The notes beneath the pieces are model-generated. The model saw only the letters and a program-made list of their open reading frames with translations, had not been told where the DNA came from and made no database searches. Positions 8,567 to 17,499 of a stretch of DNA of 64,000 bases are shown here, one piece after another. The position numbers and the translations under genes were made by a program. Position 1 is the first letter of the stretch. Each line of letters starts with the position of its first letter. The DNA is from Myxococcales bacterium (GTDB lineage Bacteria > Myxococcota_A > Polyangia > Polyangiales > Ga0077539), in assembly GCA_016792845.1 (NCBI GenBank), contig JAEUKH010000040.1:20737-84736 (forward strand), written 5' to 3'.

Positions 8567-10138
8567 ATGAGAGCGCTGCTGTCGCGGTTCGGGTGGGCGC
8601 TCGTCGCGCTGGGGTGTCAGGGCGCGGCGCAGCGCGGCGGGGCCTCGGCGGGCCCGTCGGTGGCGTACCATCAGTCGTCGGGTTACGAGCCGACGGCCGC
8701 GTCGGCGCCGCGGTACAGCGCCATCGTCGAGGCGGTGCGCGGTGCGGGGCTCGGGGTGAGCCCCGACGAGGCCCTGGGCGCGGTCGCAGAGGCCGTCGCG
8801 GCCCGCATGGTGCGCGACGGCAACGGGCGAACGCCATCGGCGCGGGTGGTTCAGGCCTTGGCGTGGCAGCGCGGGGTGAGCGACCCCATCCCGACGGTGC
8901 TCGCGTTCTTCGGGCAGGCGGGCGCCGTCACCCCCGATCTCGGCCGAGAGGTGTCGGCCCTCGTGCGGAGCGACGGCTTGACCCACCTCGGCGTCGCGTC
9001 GTCGCGCGATGGCGCCCACGAGGCCGTGGTGGTGGTGCTCTCGCAGCGCAGGGTGCGCCTTGAGTCGATGCCCTCTCGGGCCGCGGTGGGCGCGCGGCTC
9101 GCGCTGAGGGGCTCGCTCCTCGCGGGCCTCCGGACGCCGGCCCTCGCGGTCACCCGGCCCGACGGCCACGCCGAAGAGACGCCGCTCGGCGAGGGGCCAG
9201 ACTTCTTCGGTCAGCTCCCGTTGAACGCCCGGGGCGTCTGGCAGGTCGAGCTCACCGCCGAGGGGCCCTCGGGGAGCACCGTGGTGGCCAACTTCCCGGT
9301 GTACGTCGAGGTCGAGCCGCCCGCGACGCCTGACGAACAATCGGGAGGCGCGGCCGAGGCGCCCGAGGTCGTCGAGGCGGCCTTGCTCGAGAGCCTCAAC
9401 GCCGCCCGTCGCGCGGCGCACCTCCGCCCCTTGGAGCCCCTCGCGGCGCTCGTGGCGGTCTCACGGGCGCACGCTGCCGAGATGGCCAGCGGGCACTTCG
9501 TCGCGCACAACAGCGCCGACGGCACCACCCCCGGCGAGCGCCTCCGTCGGGCGGGCCTTCAGAGCGGGCTCTCGCTCGAAAACGTGGGCCGCGGCTACAG
9601 CGCGCGCGAACTCCACGACGGCTTGATGGCGAGCCCAGGGCATCGCGCCAACATCCTCAACCCCACGGTGACCCACGTCGGCATCGGCGTCGTGCGCGAG
9701 TCGGGGCCTTCGGGCGGCTTGATCGTGTCGCAAGATTTCATCGAGGTCGCCGCGGCCATCGACGCCGCCGCGGCGGCCCGCACCCTCGTCGAGGGCATCA
9801 ACCGCAATCGCGTCGCCCGTGGGCAGCCCGCCTTCGCCGCCAACGCGACGCTCAGCGCCGCAGCCCAAGAGGCCGCGACGGCCTTCTTCGCCAACCCCGG
9901 CCGTTCGCAAGAAGACGTGCTCGGCGCGGTGTCGCAGCGGCTCTCGCGCGAGTCGTTGCTCTTTCGACGCATCGGCGTGACCGCGGCCTTCGGGCCGAGG
10001 CTCGACGGGGCCGACCGTCTTGAGCCGCTCTTCGACCGAGACATGCGCATGTTGGGGGTCGGCGTAGCCCAAGGCGACCGCCGCAACGCGCCGCCGAACT
10101 CGGTCTTCGTGGTCTATGTGATGGCGATGCCGCGCTGA
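8567..10138 (+). CDS. CAP-superfamily (SCP/PR-1) lipoprotein
   Basis: A 523-residue exported protein. The N-terminus MRALLSRFGWALVALGC is a lipoprotein-type signal with the cysteine at residue 17, though -3 is Ala rather than the usual Leu. Residues ~265-400 match a CAP domain: LNAARRAAHLRPLEP, a histidine in RAHAAEMASGHFVAH, SLENVGRG, and HDGLMASPGHRANILNP. The conserved His and Glu of the CAP cavity are present. The ~240 residues before it and ~120 after it are not recognised; the tail has a second helical repeat-like unit. CAP proteins bind lipids or cell-wall material or act as proteases; the role here is unknown. It converges on the NPF-repeat gene, with a 9-bp stem hairpin between their stops. 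Confidence 0.82.
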   Translation: MRALLSRFGWALVALGCQGAAQRGGASAGPSVAYHQSSGYEPTAASAPRYSAIVEAVRGAGLGVSPDEALGAVAEAVAARMVRDGNGRTPSARVVQALAWQRGVSDPIPTVLAFFGQAGAVTPDLGREVSALVRSDGLTHLGVASSRDGAHEAVVVVLSQRRVRLESMPSRAAVGARLALRGSLLAGLRTPALAVTRPDGHAEETPLGEGPDFFGQLPLNARGVWQVELTAEGPSGSTVVANFPVYVEVEPPATPDEQSGGAAEAPEVVEAALLESLNAARRAAHLRPLEPLAALVAVSRAHAAEMASGHFVAHNSADGTTPGERLRRAGLQSGLSLENVGRGYSARELHDGLMASPGHRANILNPTVTHVGIGVVRESGPSGGLIVSQDFIEVAAAIDAAAAARTLVEGINRNRVARGQPAFAANATLSAAAQEAATAFFANPGRSQEDVLGAVSQRLSRESLLFRRIGVTAAFGPRLDGADRLEPLFDRDMRMLGVGVAQGDRRNAPPNSVFVVYVMAMPR

Positions 10139-10151
10139 GACGCGGCGTGGC

Positions 10152-10173
10152 GCCCTCGGCGGTCGCCGAGGGC
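10152..10173. terminator. Hairpin between convergent genes (candidate bidirectional terminator)
   Basis: Perfect 9-bp inverted repeat GCCCTCGGC / GCCGAGGGC with a GGTC loop, sited 13 bases after one stop and 10 bases before the stop of the opposing gene. No T-tract follows, so intrinsic termination strength is uncertain. Confidence 0.5.
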
Positions 10174-10183
10174 CGAGGGGCGC

Positions 10184-11509
10184 TTACTGACCCTGCCCTT
10201 GGCCGCCTTGCGGTGGCGCGAAGGGGTTGAACTCAACGGTCGGCGCGACGCCGCCTGGGGCGGGCGCAGGCGCGGGGCCCGTACCGGGCGCGGTGCCACC
10301 CTGCGGGGCGAAGGGGTTGAAGCCAGGTGCTGGGGCAGGGGCCGCCGCGGGGCTCTGCGGCGCGAAGGGGTTGAAGCCCGGGGCGGGCTGCGCGGGTTGC
10401 GCCTGACCCTGCGGCTCGAAGGGGTTGAAGCCGGGGGCAGGTTGGGGGGGCTGCGCGGGCTGTGCTTGACCTTGCGGTTCGAAGGGGTTGAAGCCCTGCG
10501 CCGGCGCCGCCGGGGCCGAGCCCGCGTTGAAGGGCTGAAAGCCGCCCTGAGGCGCTCCAAAGTTTGCGATGGCCGGAGGCTGCGCGGGCGCTGCGGGCGC
10601 GCTCATGGGCTGGAATCCGCCCTGAGGCGCCGCCTGACCCTGGGGTTCGAAGGGGTTGAAGCCCGGGGCCGGTTGGGCAGGCTGCGCAGGCTGGGCCTGA
10701 CCCTGCGGTTCGAAGGGGTTGAAGCCCGGGGCGGGCTGTGCAGGCGCGGCCGGAGCGCCCCCACCGAAGGCCTGAAAGCCCCCTTGGGGAGCGGGCGCTT
10801 GGGGAGGCGCCGCGGCGGGGTTGAAGGGCTGAAACCCGCCGCCCTGGGGAGCCGGCGCCTGGGGAGGCGCCGCCGCGGGGTTGAAGGGCTGAAAGCCGCC
10901 GCCTTGTTGCGGTGCAGCAGGGGCCGCGGGTGCGGGCGCCGCCGCGGGATTGAAGGGCTGAAAGCTGCCGCCTTGTTGCGGTGCAGCAGGGGTCTGCGCG
11001 GCGCCGCCGCCGAAGGGGTTGAACTTCGCGATCGCCGCGCCCATCGAGGCCATCACGCCGCCCGCCGCCGCCGCCGCGGCCACGGGCATCGCGGAGCCGC
11101 CTTGTTGCGGTGCAGCATTGCCGCCGCCGCCGAAGGGGTTCAGGCCCTGGAAGGGGCTCCCGCCGACCATGCCGCCCGCTTGCGGGGCGAAGGCGTTTGA
11201 GGGCGCGGCGCCCATGGGGCCGAAGCCCGACGGCGCCGTGTTGGCCGAAGGCATCGCGCCGAAACCCCCCGGCGCCCCCGCCGGACGGACCGCATTGAAG
11301 CCCCCCGGCGCGGCCCCCGCTGCCGGAGCACCCTGCGGCGCGGCCGGTGCGAGGCGCACGTTCGAGGGGCTGACCCAGGCCTCGCGCCCGTCGTCAAAGC
11401 GCACCTTCGCGAGACCCGAGACGGGGTTCACCTCGACCGCCGTGCCCGGCGCAAAGCTGCCACCGAGCCACGAAGCCATCACCCGAGAACCAGGAGCGAT
11501 ACCACTCAT
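10184..11509 (-). CDS. Tudor/agenet-like domain protein with proline-rich NPF repeats
   Basis: A 441-residue protein. Residues ~1-55 form a compact SH3/Tudor-like unit (VMASWLGG..., VNPVSGLAKVRFDDGREAWV). The rest is Pro/Gly/Ala/Gln-rich and probably disordered, built from repeats of the type GFNPFEPQG, with nine NPF tripeptides plus four FQPFN variants. NPF is the ligand of EH domains in eukaryotes; no bacterial partner is known to me. The start chosen is ATG 11509, preceded by AAGGAG; the longer in-frame extension to 11746 is unlike the conserved part. It is divergent from the zinc-ribbon/McrB pair across 302 bases. No export signal is visible, so a cytosolic scaffold is the plain reading. 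Function unknown. Confidence 0.72.
   Translation of the reverse strand: MSGIAPGSRVMASWLGGSFAPGTAVEVNPVSGLAKVRFDDGREAWVSPSNVRLAPAAPQGAPAAGAAPGGFNAVRPAGAPGGFGAMPSANTAPSGFGPMGAAPSNAFAPQAGGMVGGSPFQGLNPFGGGGNAAPQQGGSAMPVAAAAAAGGVMASMGAAIAKFNPFGGGAAQTPAAPQQGGSFQPFNPAAAPAPAAPAAPQQGGGFQPFNPAAAPPQAPAPQGGGFQPFNPAAAPPQAPAPQGGFQAFGGGAPAAPAQPAPGFNPFEPQGQAQPAQPAQPAPGFNPFEPQGQAAPQGGFQPMSAPAAPAQPPAIANFGAPQGGFQPFNAGSAPAAPAQGFNPFEPQGQAQPAQPPQPAPGFNPFEPQGQAQPAQPAPGFNPFAPQSPAAAPAPAPGFNPFAPQGGTAPGTGPAPAPAPGGVAPTVEFNPFAPPQGGQGQGQ
10208..11150 (-). repeat. Degenerate coding repeats encoding GFNPFxPQG / GFQPFNPA units
   Basis: The plus-strand word GAAGGGGTTGAA recurs throughout with spacers of variable length and 3-base phasing, encoding FNPF on the minus strand; TTGTTGCGGTGCAGCA recurs three times and encodes the PQQGG part. 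The variable spacing and the intact reading frame show an expanded protein repeat, not CRISPR. Confidence 0.8.
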
Positions 11510-11811
11510 CGACGCACACTCTCCTTCGCGTGACCACCGCGACGACACCCCGTCACCCGACCGGGCGCCCATCTCGTCGGCCGCGACGGTACACGAAGCC
11601 AAGGCCCCTGTGGGCCACGAAGCACCCGCCTCGGGCCGCGGCCCCACGTCGTCACCCCCGCAGCCCCGCGCGACCGCACGCCCGGTGTCTCTCTCACCCG
11701 CCGACGACGGGCCGCGCGCACCCACCCGCGAGTCTGTCGGGCGCATCGCGCCGCAATGGTACCGAAGCGACTGGCGACCCGCGGCCGGGGGCTCTACGCT
11801 ACGGCGCTGTT
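11510..11811. other. Divergent intergenic region between NPF-repeat gene and zinc-ribbon gene
   Basis: 302 bases without a convincing gene. It holds the AAGGAG ribosome site of the minus-strand gene near its left edge and, just before the zinc-ribbon gene, a TACGCT that could be a -10 element. No strong inverted repeat was seen. Confidence 0.5.
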
Positions 11812-12240
11812 ATGGGCTTCTACACAAGTCGCGATGGCCTCGTGCGCTGCGATCACTGCGGCGCGCCTCCGGCGCCCGGGTTGGCGGCCTGTCTCTACTG
11901 CAAAGCGGCGTATCCGAACGTCGCCGCGGGGGTGTGCTGCCCGCGCTGCAACGCGGTGAACAAGAAGGCTCAGACTCTCTGCGGTCAGTGCAACCTTGAG
12001 ATCACCCGGGCGTGCGTGTTCTGTCAGCAGGTCTCGCCCATCGATCTGCCGGTCTGCACGCGGTGCCGCGAGCCTTTCGACGGCGCCGAGGCGCGTCTCG
12101 CCGCGAAGGTCGACGCCGAGAAGCGGCGGCAATACATGCAGCTCGCCGGCAAGGGCCTCGGGGCCGCGGTCACCATCGCCACCAACCCCACCGGGGCCGC
12201 CCTTCTCGGCAAGCTCTTCGACGCGATCACAGACGATTGA
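11812..12240 (+). CDS. Triple zinc-ribbon protein
   Basis: A 142-residue protein with six CxxC knuckles in its first ~90 residues (CDHC, CLYC, CPRC, CGQC, CVFC, CTRC), enough for three zinc ribbons in tandem, resembling double-zinc-ribbon (DZANK-type) modules. The C-terminal third is helical, with a charged stretch (AKVDAEKRRQYM) then a small hydrophobic segment (AAVTIATNPTGAALLG). Start ATG 11812 is preferred because the upstream in-frame extension is Arg/Pro-rich noise. It lies 36 bases upstream of the McrB-type gene on the same strand, so the two are probably one transcript and may act together. Nucleic acid or protein binding is plausible; no specific role is claimed. Confidence 0.75.
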   Translation: MGFYTSRDGLVRCDHCGAPPAPGLAACLYCKAAYPNVAAGVCCPRCNAVNKKAQTLCGQCNLEITRACVFCQQVSPIDLPVCTRCREPFDGAEARLAAKVDAEKRRQYMQLAGKGLGAAVTIATNPTGAALLGKLFDAITDD

Positions 12241-12276
12241 CGCGCCGTTCGGCCGCCGTGGTAGACCGACCCGGCG

Positions 12277-14802
12277 ATGTTCGACCCCGAGACGGTGCGG
12301 CAATGGCTCGGCGCGCGACAGGCGCTCGACCCGCGCGCGCCTGAGGCCGTCTCGCTCGGGCGCCAGCTCCTCGACGCCCTTCGGGGGCTGCGCGACGCCC
12401 TTGAGGCGCTCCTGCCCGAGCTCGCGGCCTGCCCCGGGGTCGCCTCGCGTCCGAACGTTCGGGTGCTCTCGGTCGGCTGGAGCGTGGGCCCGCGGCACGA
12501 CCCTGAGGCCCCGCGGCTCGGCCTGAGCCTCGACGCCGCGCGGCTCACGGTGCGATGGGGCAGGGGCCCGTCGACCAGCGCGTCTCCCGCCCGCAGCTTC
12601 GCCTGGGAGGCGAGCCGTCGCCGCGCCCTCGGAGACGCCCTCCTTGACCGCCTCGCGGGCCTCCGCGCCGACGGGGCCTCGCTGTTTCGGAGCGCGCGGG
12701 AGCTCACGCCGCTGAGCGAATCGGAGTGGGTCGAGGCCCCCGCGGGGGTGGTCTGTTACGCCCTCTCGCTCGACCCCGAGGGCGACCCTTGGCGCGTGCG
12801 CCGCGCGGCCGAGAAGCTCGCCCGGCTCTACGGCTTCGGGCTGGCGCTGGGCCTCGCCGAAGCGCTCGACGCGCCGACGATGGTTCGCCCGCCGAACGAT
12901 CTCGGCGTCGAGGCCGTGCGCGACCTGCGATTTGACGAGCGGGCCCTCGGCGAAGGCACCGCACCGCGAGGCCATTTTGTCACCGGTCGTTCGTATGCGT
13001 ACGACCCGGTGACGGGGTGGTTCCTGCCCGACCGGTGGCGGGCGCTGGCGGTGTCGAACGTGGCCCGTCAACGGCTGCTCCTCGACGCGGGGTGGGCGCT
13101 CCCGGAGCTTCCACCGCCGCCGCCGCGGGTGCCTGCGCTGTGCGGTCGCCTCGGGCGCTGGCTGGCCCAACGCGGCGTCTCCGAGGCCTTTGATGCGGCC
13201 GACGAGGCGTCGATCCGTGTGCTCGGCGGCCTGTCGGTCGACCTCAGCGCGCCGCCGCCCCTCGAAGCGCTCCTAGAGGCCCTCGCGCTCGACCCCGCGG
13301 GCGAGATCGGGTGGGCCCTCGCGGGGCTCCTCATGGGCGCGCCCTGGGCCCCTGGCGCGGTCTCTCAGCCCGCCGCGGTGGCCGCCCGGGTGCCCGTCGC
13401 GATGGCCGCGTCGGCGGCCTCGGGGCACGCCCGGCTCCGCACCCTGGGCCTTATCGACATGACGCCCGATGGGCGCCCGGGCGCGCTCGAGACCTGCCTC
13501 GGCGAGCCCAGCATCGTGCCGCTCCTGGCCCTCGCGGTCGAGCGGGCCCTGCGCGACGCGACGGTCTTCGCCGCGCACCCGACCTTGCGTCTCGCGTCGC
13601 GGTCGGCGCGCCCGTGGGAGCTCTCGCTCTCGGCCCACCGCGCGGCCTCGCTTGAGCAAGTGGCGCGTCGCCTCGGCGCCTACGCGCGGAGCGCCCACAT
13701 GGCCTTCTCGCTCGACACGCTGCGCGCGCTCCTGGTGGGCTTGAAGGTGCGCCCCTTCGCGGTGCTCATGGGCACCTCGGGCACGGGCAAGACCCGGCTC
13801 GCGCAGCTCGTCGCGCGCTTCATGACCGCGGGGCTCGACCCCGACCCGGCCCGGGTGGCCCTCGTGCCGGTGCGCCCCGACTGGATCGACCCGCGCGGCG
13901 TGCTCGGATACCTCAACGTCTTGCACGGGGCCGGGGCCTACGAAGACACGCCCGCGCTGCGGGTGATGCTGCGGGCCGCCGCGACGCCCGACGAGCCGCA
14001 TTTTCTCATCTTCGACGAGATGAACCTCGCCCGGGTCGAGCACTACCTCGCCGAGGTGCTCTCGGCCATCGAGAGCCGCAGCCCGGTGCCGCTCCACGGG
14101 CGCCCCGGCGGGGTGCGCAGCGTCGACGGTGAGCGGCTCATCCCGCCCGAGGTCAGCGTCGGGTCGAACCTCTATCTCTTCGGCACGCTGAACCTCGACG
14201 AGACCACCTTCGCGCTCTCGACGAAGGTGCTCGACCGGGCCTTCTGCTGGGAGCTTCCGCCTGCGTTGCCGAGTCAGCTCCTCGGGGCCTGGCTCACCGA
14301 GGGGGCGCTCACCGCACCCGCCGACGAAACCGAGCGCGCGGCGTTGCGCTCTGAGGGGCGCACCGGCGCGAGCGCCCGCGACCTCGCGCTCACCCTCGGC
14401 CGCCACGGCGTCGGCGCCCGCATCGACCGCTTCTTTGAGGCTTTTCAGCGCCACGGTCGGCCCTTCGGATACCGCGTCGCCACCGAGCTCGTCGACTTCG
14501 TGCGCACCGCCGAAGACGAGGGCCTCGAGGTCGCGCCCAACTGGGCCCTCGACCACGCCGTCCTGGGCAAGCTCTTGCCCCGGCTCTCTGGCCCCGAGCG
14601 CGCCCTTGACGCCTTGATCGAGAGCCTCATCGATGTCTGCTACCCCGAACGATCGCGCCCCGCCGGACGCCGCGACGGCGAGCACCTCGCCGAGCCCGAC
14701 GCGCCCCGCTTGGTCGACCTCGCGGTGAGCGCCCAGCGGCTCCGTCAGCTCGCCGAGCGCCTCGACGGGGCGGCCTACGTCACCTTCGGCCAATCGAGCT
14801 GA
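12277..14802 (+). CDS. McrB-type AAA+ NTPase, no McrC partner visible
   Basis: An 841-residue protein. The C-terminal half is an AAA_5/McrB-like motor: Walker A GTSGTGKT near residue 498, the clade-typical VRPDWIDPRGVLGYLN, Walker B FLIFDEMNLARVEHYLAEVL near 575, sensor-1 GTLNLDET near 635 and an arginine-finger segment KVLDRAF. McrB uses GTP to translocate DNA with the nuclease McrC in type IV restriction. The first ~480 residues match no domain I recognise and would hold the recognition or partner-binding module. No McrC-like PD-(D/E)xK protein follows; the next gene is convergent and overlaps this one by 28 bases. The zinc-ribbon protein 36 bases upstream is the likely co-expressed partner. 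Restriction, CoCoNuT-like or housekeeping roles cannot be separated from sequence alone. Confidence 0.82.
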   Translation: MFDPETVRQWLGARQALDPRAPEAVSLGRQLLDALRGLRDALEALLPELAACPGVASRPNVRVLSVGWSVGPRHDPEAPRLGLSLDAARLTVRWGRGPSTSASPARSFAWEASRRRALGDALLDRLAGLRADGASLFRSARELTPLSESEWVEAPAGVVCYALSLDPEGDPWRVRRAAEKLARLYGFGLALGLAEALDAPTMVRPPNDLGVEAVRDLRFDERALGEGTAPRGHFVTGRSYAYDPVTGWFLPDRWRALAVSNVARQRLLLDAGWALPELPPPPPRVPALCGRLGRWLAQRGVSEAFDAADEASIRVLGGLSVDLSAPPPLEALLEALALDPAGEIGWALAGLLMGAPWAPGAVSQPAAVAARVPVAMAASAASGHARLRTLGLIDMTPDGRPGALETCLGEPSIVPLLALAVERALRDATVFAAHPTLRLASRSARPWELSLSAHRAASLEQVARRLGAYARSAHMAFSLDTLRALLVGLKVRPFAVLMGTSGTGKTRLAQLVARFMTAGLDPDPARVALVPVRPDWIDPRGVLGYLNVLHGAGAYEDTPALRVMLRAAATPDEPHFLIFDEMNLARVEHYLAEVLSAIESRSPVPLHGRPGGVRSVDGERLIPPEVSVGSNLYLFGTLNLDETTFALSTKVLDRAFCWELPPALPSQLLGAWLTEGALTAPADETERAALRSEGRTGASARDLALTLGRHGVGARIDRFFEAFQRHGRPFGYRVATELVDFVRTAEDEGLEVAPNWALDHAVLGKLLPRLSGPERALDALIESLIDVCYPERSRPAGRRDGEHLAEPDAPRLVDLAVSAQRLRQLAERLDGAAYVTFGQSS

Positions 14803-15767
14803 ACGGCGAGAAGCTCTGAGGGCACGCTCGGGTCATCGCGGTCGACCACCACCCACACCCGAGAGGGGTCGTCGCGGTCGACCACGAGGCCCTCACACTT
14901 GAGCGCCACGGGCCGCCCCTCGGCGTCTTCGAGAGGCGCAAAGAAAGCGCGCTCGGCGTCGAGGAAGCCCACCGCCGCGCCCACGCACGCGCCGTCGTTG
15001 TAGGTGTCGGGCGAGGCCTCCGCGGCCCCTAACCACACGAGCGAGACCCCGTCAGGGTGGGCCGTCGCGTCGGTGAAGGTGAGGGGCACCCCGGCCACGT
15101 CGCCGAGCTCCCAGGTGGTCACGTCGCAGAGCGCGATCGGCGCCGCGTCGCGCCCGGCCTCGTCGGCATCGAGGGCCGCTTCGAGGGCCGCCGCGCTCAC
15201 CCACGCCGTTGCGTTGACGGCCGTCAGATCGCCCCGCGGTGCGCCGTTGCCGCGCTGAAAGAGGTACACCCGATCGCCCACCCGGGCGGCCCCTTCGAGG
15301 TTCAGCTCGCTGCCTGAGAACGAAGGGTCTTCGAGCATCGCGCGGTAGAGCGTCGGCGCCTCGAAGACGCGCAGCGAGCCCCCCGGGCGTGCACGGAGCA
15401 CCCGAAAGCGCGCCGCCGTCGAGCCTGACCCGAAGGCCACGAGCTCGCCCGAGGAGAGGGTGAGGGCAGACTCAAAATCGAGCTTCTTCTGTTTGTTGCC
15501 GCGCGCGGTGCCGAACTGCCGAACGCCCCCCTCGCTCGGCAAAAGGAGCGCCTCGGCGAGGCCCGAGGCCGGGTCGACGAGCCCCACGATGTTGGTGTCG
15601 TCTTGCACCACCGCGAGCCCGGGGCCGAAGTACACGACCCCCGAGCCGGCCCGGACGTGCGCCGGCTGGTCGTACGCTTCTCGCGCGCCGCCGCGGTACA
15701 GCATCGGCCGACGCGACACGATCACGGCACGAAACTCAGGGTGACGCTCTGCCCGGCGCGTTCGCAT
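14775..15767 (-). CDS. Beta-propeller-like conserved protein (DUF6929-like)
   Basis: A 330-residue protein of mostly beta-strand character with repeated short acidic turns (VVQDDTNIVGLVD, KCEGLVVDRDDPSRVWVVVDRD). The pattern of LFFGTARGNKQKKLDFES-type and CEGL segments resembles the DUF6929/esterase-like phytase group of small propellers, but assignment is tentative. No signal peptide is seen with ATG 15767 as start; extension to 16058 runs into the upstream rtcR gene and is rejected. It begins 11 bases after the rtcR stop on the same strand and is probably co-transcribed. Its stop overlaps the end of the McrB gene by 28 bases in the opposite sense. Confidence 0.6.
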   Translation of the reverse strand: MRTRRAERHPEFRAVIVSRRPMLYRGGAREAYDQPAHVRAGSGVVYFGPGLAVVQDDTNIVGLVDPASGLAEALLLPSEGGVRQFGTARGNKQKKLDFESALTLSSGELVAFGSGSTAARFRVLRARPGGSLRVFEAPTLYRAMLEDPSFSGSELNLEGAARVGDRVYLFQRGNGAPRGDLTAVNATAWVSAAALEAALDADEAGRDAAPIALCDVTTWELGDVAGVPLTFTDATAHPDGVSLVWLGAAEASPDTYNDGACVGAAVGFLDAERAFFAPLEDAEGRPVALKCEGLVVDRDDPSRVWVVVDRDDPSVPSELLAVQLDWPKVT

Positions 15768-15778
15768 GGGGGGCGACG

Positions 15779-17419
15779 CTAGCACGCGTCGAGGGCCATC
15801 AGCGCGCCGTAGCTCAGCCCGAAGCGCGCGAGATACTTTCGCAGCCGGGCCGCGTCGTTGGGGGTCGCCTTGGCTGCGCGAGACGCCGCGAAGAGCTGTC
15901 GCCCGGCCTCTGAGAGCGAGCCCGCCTGGCGACACACCGCGACGACGTCTTCGAGCTGCACGCGGTCGAAGCGGTCGAGCGATGCGGCGCCCGCAGGCCC
16001 GAGGAGCCGCTCGACCCACCCACACGAGGGGCTCGCGCCAGGGGCCGCAGCGTGCCACCGCGCCGAGAGACCGGCCACCTCCGAGGCGACCCGCGCGGCG
16101 TCGATGCGGCGCCCCTCGGCGAGCGTGGCCATGCGGAGCACCGCGGCAGAGAGCTCGCGAAAATTGCCAGGCCAGGGCGCCGCGCGACCGAAGGCGACGA
16201 AGGCCTCGCGGGCCTCTCGGTTCATGCTCACGGCGCGCCCGAGCTCGTCGCTCACCCGCGCGAGCTCGTAGTCGAGGTTGGGCTCAAAATCCTCAGGACG
16301 CTCGGCCAACGAAGGCAACCTGAAGGCCCACACGTCGAGCCGCGCGAGGAGGTCTTCGCGAAAGAGCCCCGCCCGCACCCGCTGCCGAAGGTCGCGGTTG
16401 GTGCCCGCGATGAGCGAGAAGCTCGAACGCACCGTCGCGTCGGAGCCCACAGGGTAGAAGGCCTTCTCTTCGAGCGCGCGGAGGAGCATCGCCTGCTCGT
16501 CGAGCCCGAGCTCGCCCACCTCGTCGAGGAAGAGCGTGCCCCCGTCGGCGCCGCGCAAGAGCCCCTCGCGCGCCGCGTTCGCCCCCGTAAAGGCCCCCTT
16601 GACGTGCCCGAAGAGCGCGCTCATCGCCTGGTCGCCGCGCAGCGTCGCGCAGTTGACGTCGACGAAGCGCCCGCTCACCCGGTGACGTTGAAGACGGAGC
16701 GCGTGGAGCCGCGCCGCGAGCTGGCTCTTGCCCGCTCCCGTAGGCCCCGTCAGAAGGATCGGCGCCGCGCTGTTCGCGGCCACCACCGTGAGCGCGTCGA
16801 TCATCGCGTTGAAGGCCTCGTTGCGCGTCGCGATGCCGTCACAGAGCAGCGCCCGCCCCTCGCGCCGCTCGCTCAGAAAGCGCGCCGCGAGCCCGTCGTA
16901 CTTCGACAGGTCGAGGTCGATGATCTGCACGCTCCCGACGCCCGGTGCGGGGGCGTCGAGGCCCGCATCGACCCGAGGCGCCGTCTGCAAGAGACGCCCG
17001 GGGATGTGCCGCGACTCGGTCAACAGATACAAACAGATCTGGCAGACGTGGGTGCCCGTGGTGATGTGAACGAGATAGTCTTCTCGCTCAGGGGCGAAGC
17101 GCACCGTGCGGCACCAGCTGTGAAGCGCACCGTACACCGTCGCAAAATCCCACGGGTCGCTGAGCGTGAGGGGGGTGACGAGCACCTCCATCTCGGGCCT
17201 GAGCGCGCGCAGCTCGTTCGCGATTTCTTCTGCAAAAACAATGTGTTGCACTGTTGTGAACAGCACATACTTCGACACCCTGAGGCGCGGGTGCGTGACC
17301 AGGGCGAGGGTGGGCCGCCAGCGGGCCGGGCGATGGTAGCGCGCGGCGCGGTCGAGGCTCGTGCCCACGAAGCCGAGCACCACGGTGGCGCGTTCGCTCG
17401 GAGCGGCGGGTGCTCTCAT
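15779..17419 (-). CDS. rtcR: RtcR: CARF-domain sigma-54 activator of RNA repair genes
   Basis: A 546-residue bacterial enhancer-binding protein. The N-terminal ~190 residues match the RtcR-specific CARF domain (TVVLGFVGTSLD near the start; YLVHITTGTHVCQICLYLL further in), which senses an RNA-derived ligand and represses the motor. The AAA+ domain has Walker A GPTGAGKS near 224, the sigma-54 contact loop GAFTGA near 274, Walker B GTLFLDEVGEL and the R-finger region LLARLDVW. A helix-turn-helix tail binds enhancer DNA. RtcR normally drives rtcBA from a sigma-54 promoter; here rtcB is 31 kb away (48387) and rtcA is not seen. Start ATG 17419 is chosen because the extension to 17485 is Arg-rich. 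It is divergent from the UbiA-type gene across 80 bases. Confidence 0.9.
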   Translation of the reverse strand: MRAPAAPSERATVVLGFVGTSLDRAARYHRPARWRPTLALVTHPRLRVSKYVLFTTVQHIVFAEEIANELRALRPEMEVLVTPLTLSDPWDFATVYGALHSWCRTVRFAPEREDYLVHITTGTHVCQICLYLLTESRHIPGRLLQTAPRVDAGLDAPAPGVGSVQIIDLDLSKYDGLAARFLSERREGRALLCDGIATRNEAFNAMIDALTVVAANSAAPILLTGPTGAGKSQLAARLHALRLQRHRVSGRFVDVNCATLRGDQAMSALFGHVKGAFTGANAAREGLLRGADGGTLFLDEVGELGLDEQAMLLRALEEKAFYPVGSDATVRSSFSLIAGTNRDLRQRVRAGLFREDLLARLDVWAFRLPSLAERPEDFEPNLDYELARVSDELGRAVSMNREAREAFVAFGRAAPWPGNFRELSAAVLRMATLAEGRRIDAARVASEVAGLSARWHAAAPGASPSCGWVERLLGPAGAASLDRFDRVQLEDVVAVCRQAGSLSEAGRQLFAASRAAKATPNDAARLRKYLARFGLSYGALMALDAC

Positions 17420-17499
17420 CGCCCGAGCACAGCACGGCGCCGGGGCGTCGTTCAAGCGCCGCACGCGCCGCCGCGCGGGGTACATTCGCGGTCACGCCA

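Noticed and set aside
10208..11150. Regular DNA repeats resembling CRISPR spacing
   Set aside because: Repeat copies are in frame, degenerate, irregularly spaced and encode NPF peptides. No leader or cas genes are present.
12277..14802. A complete McrBC restriction system
   Set aside because: No McrC nuclease is encoded next to the McrB-like gene; only the motor is supported.
15779..17419. CARF domain as a sign of CRISPR-linked signalling
   Set aside because: The CARF domain belongs to the RtcR architecture with a sigma-54 motor; no cas genes nearby.
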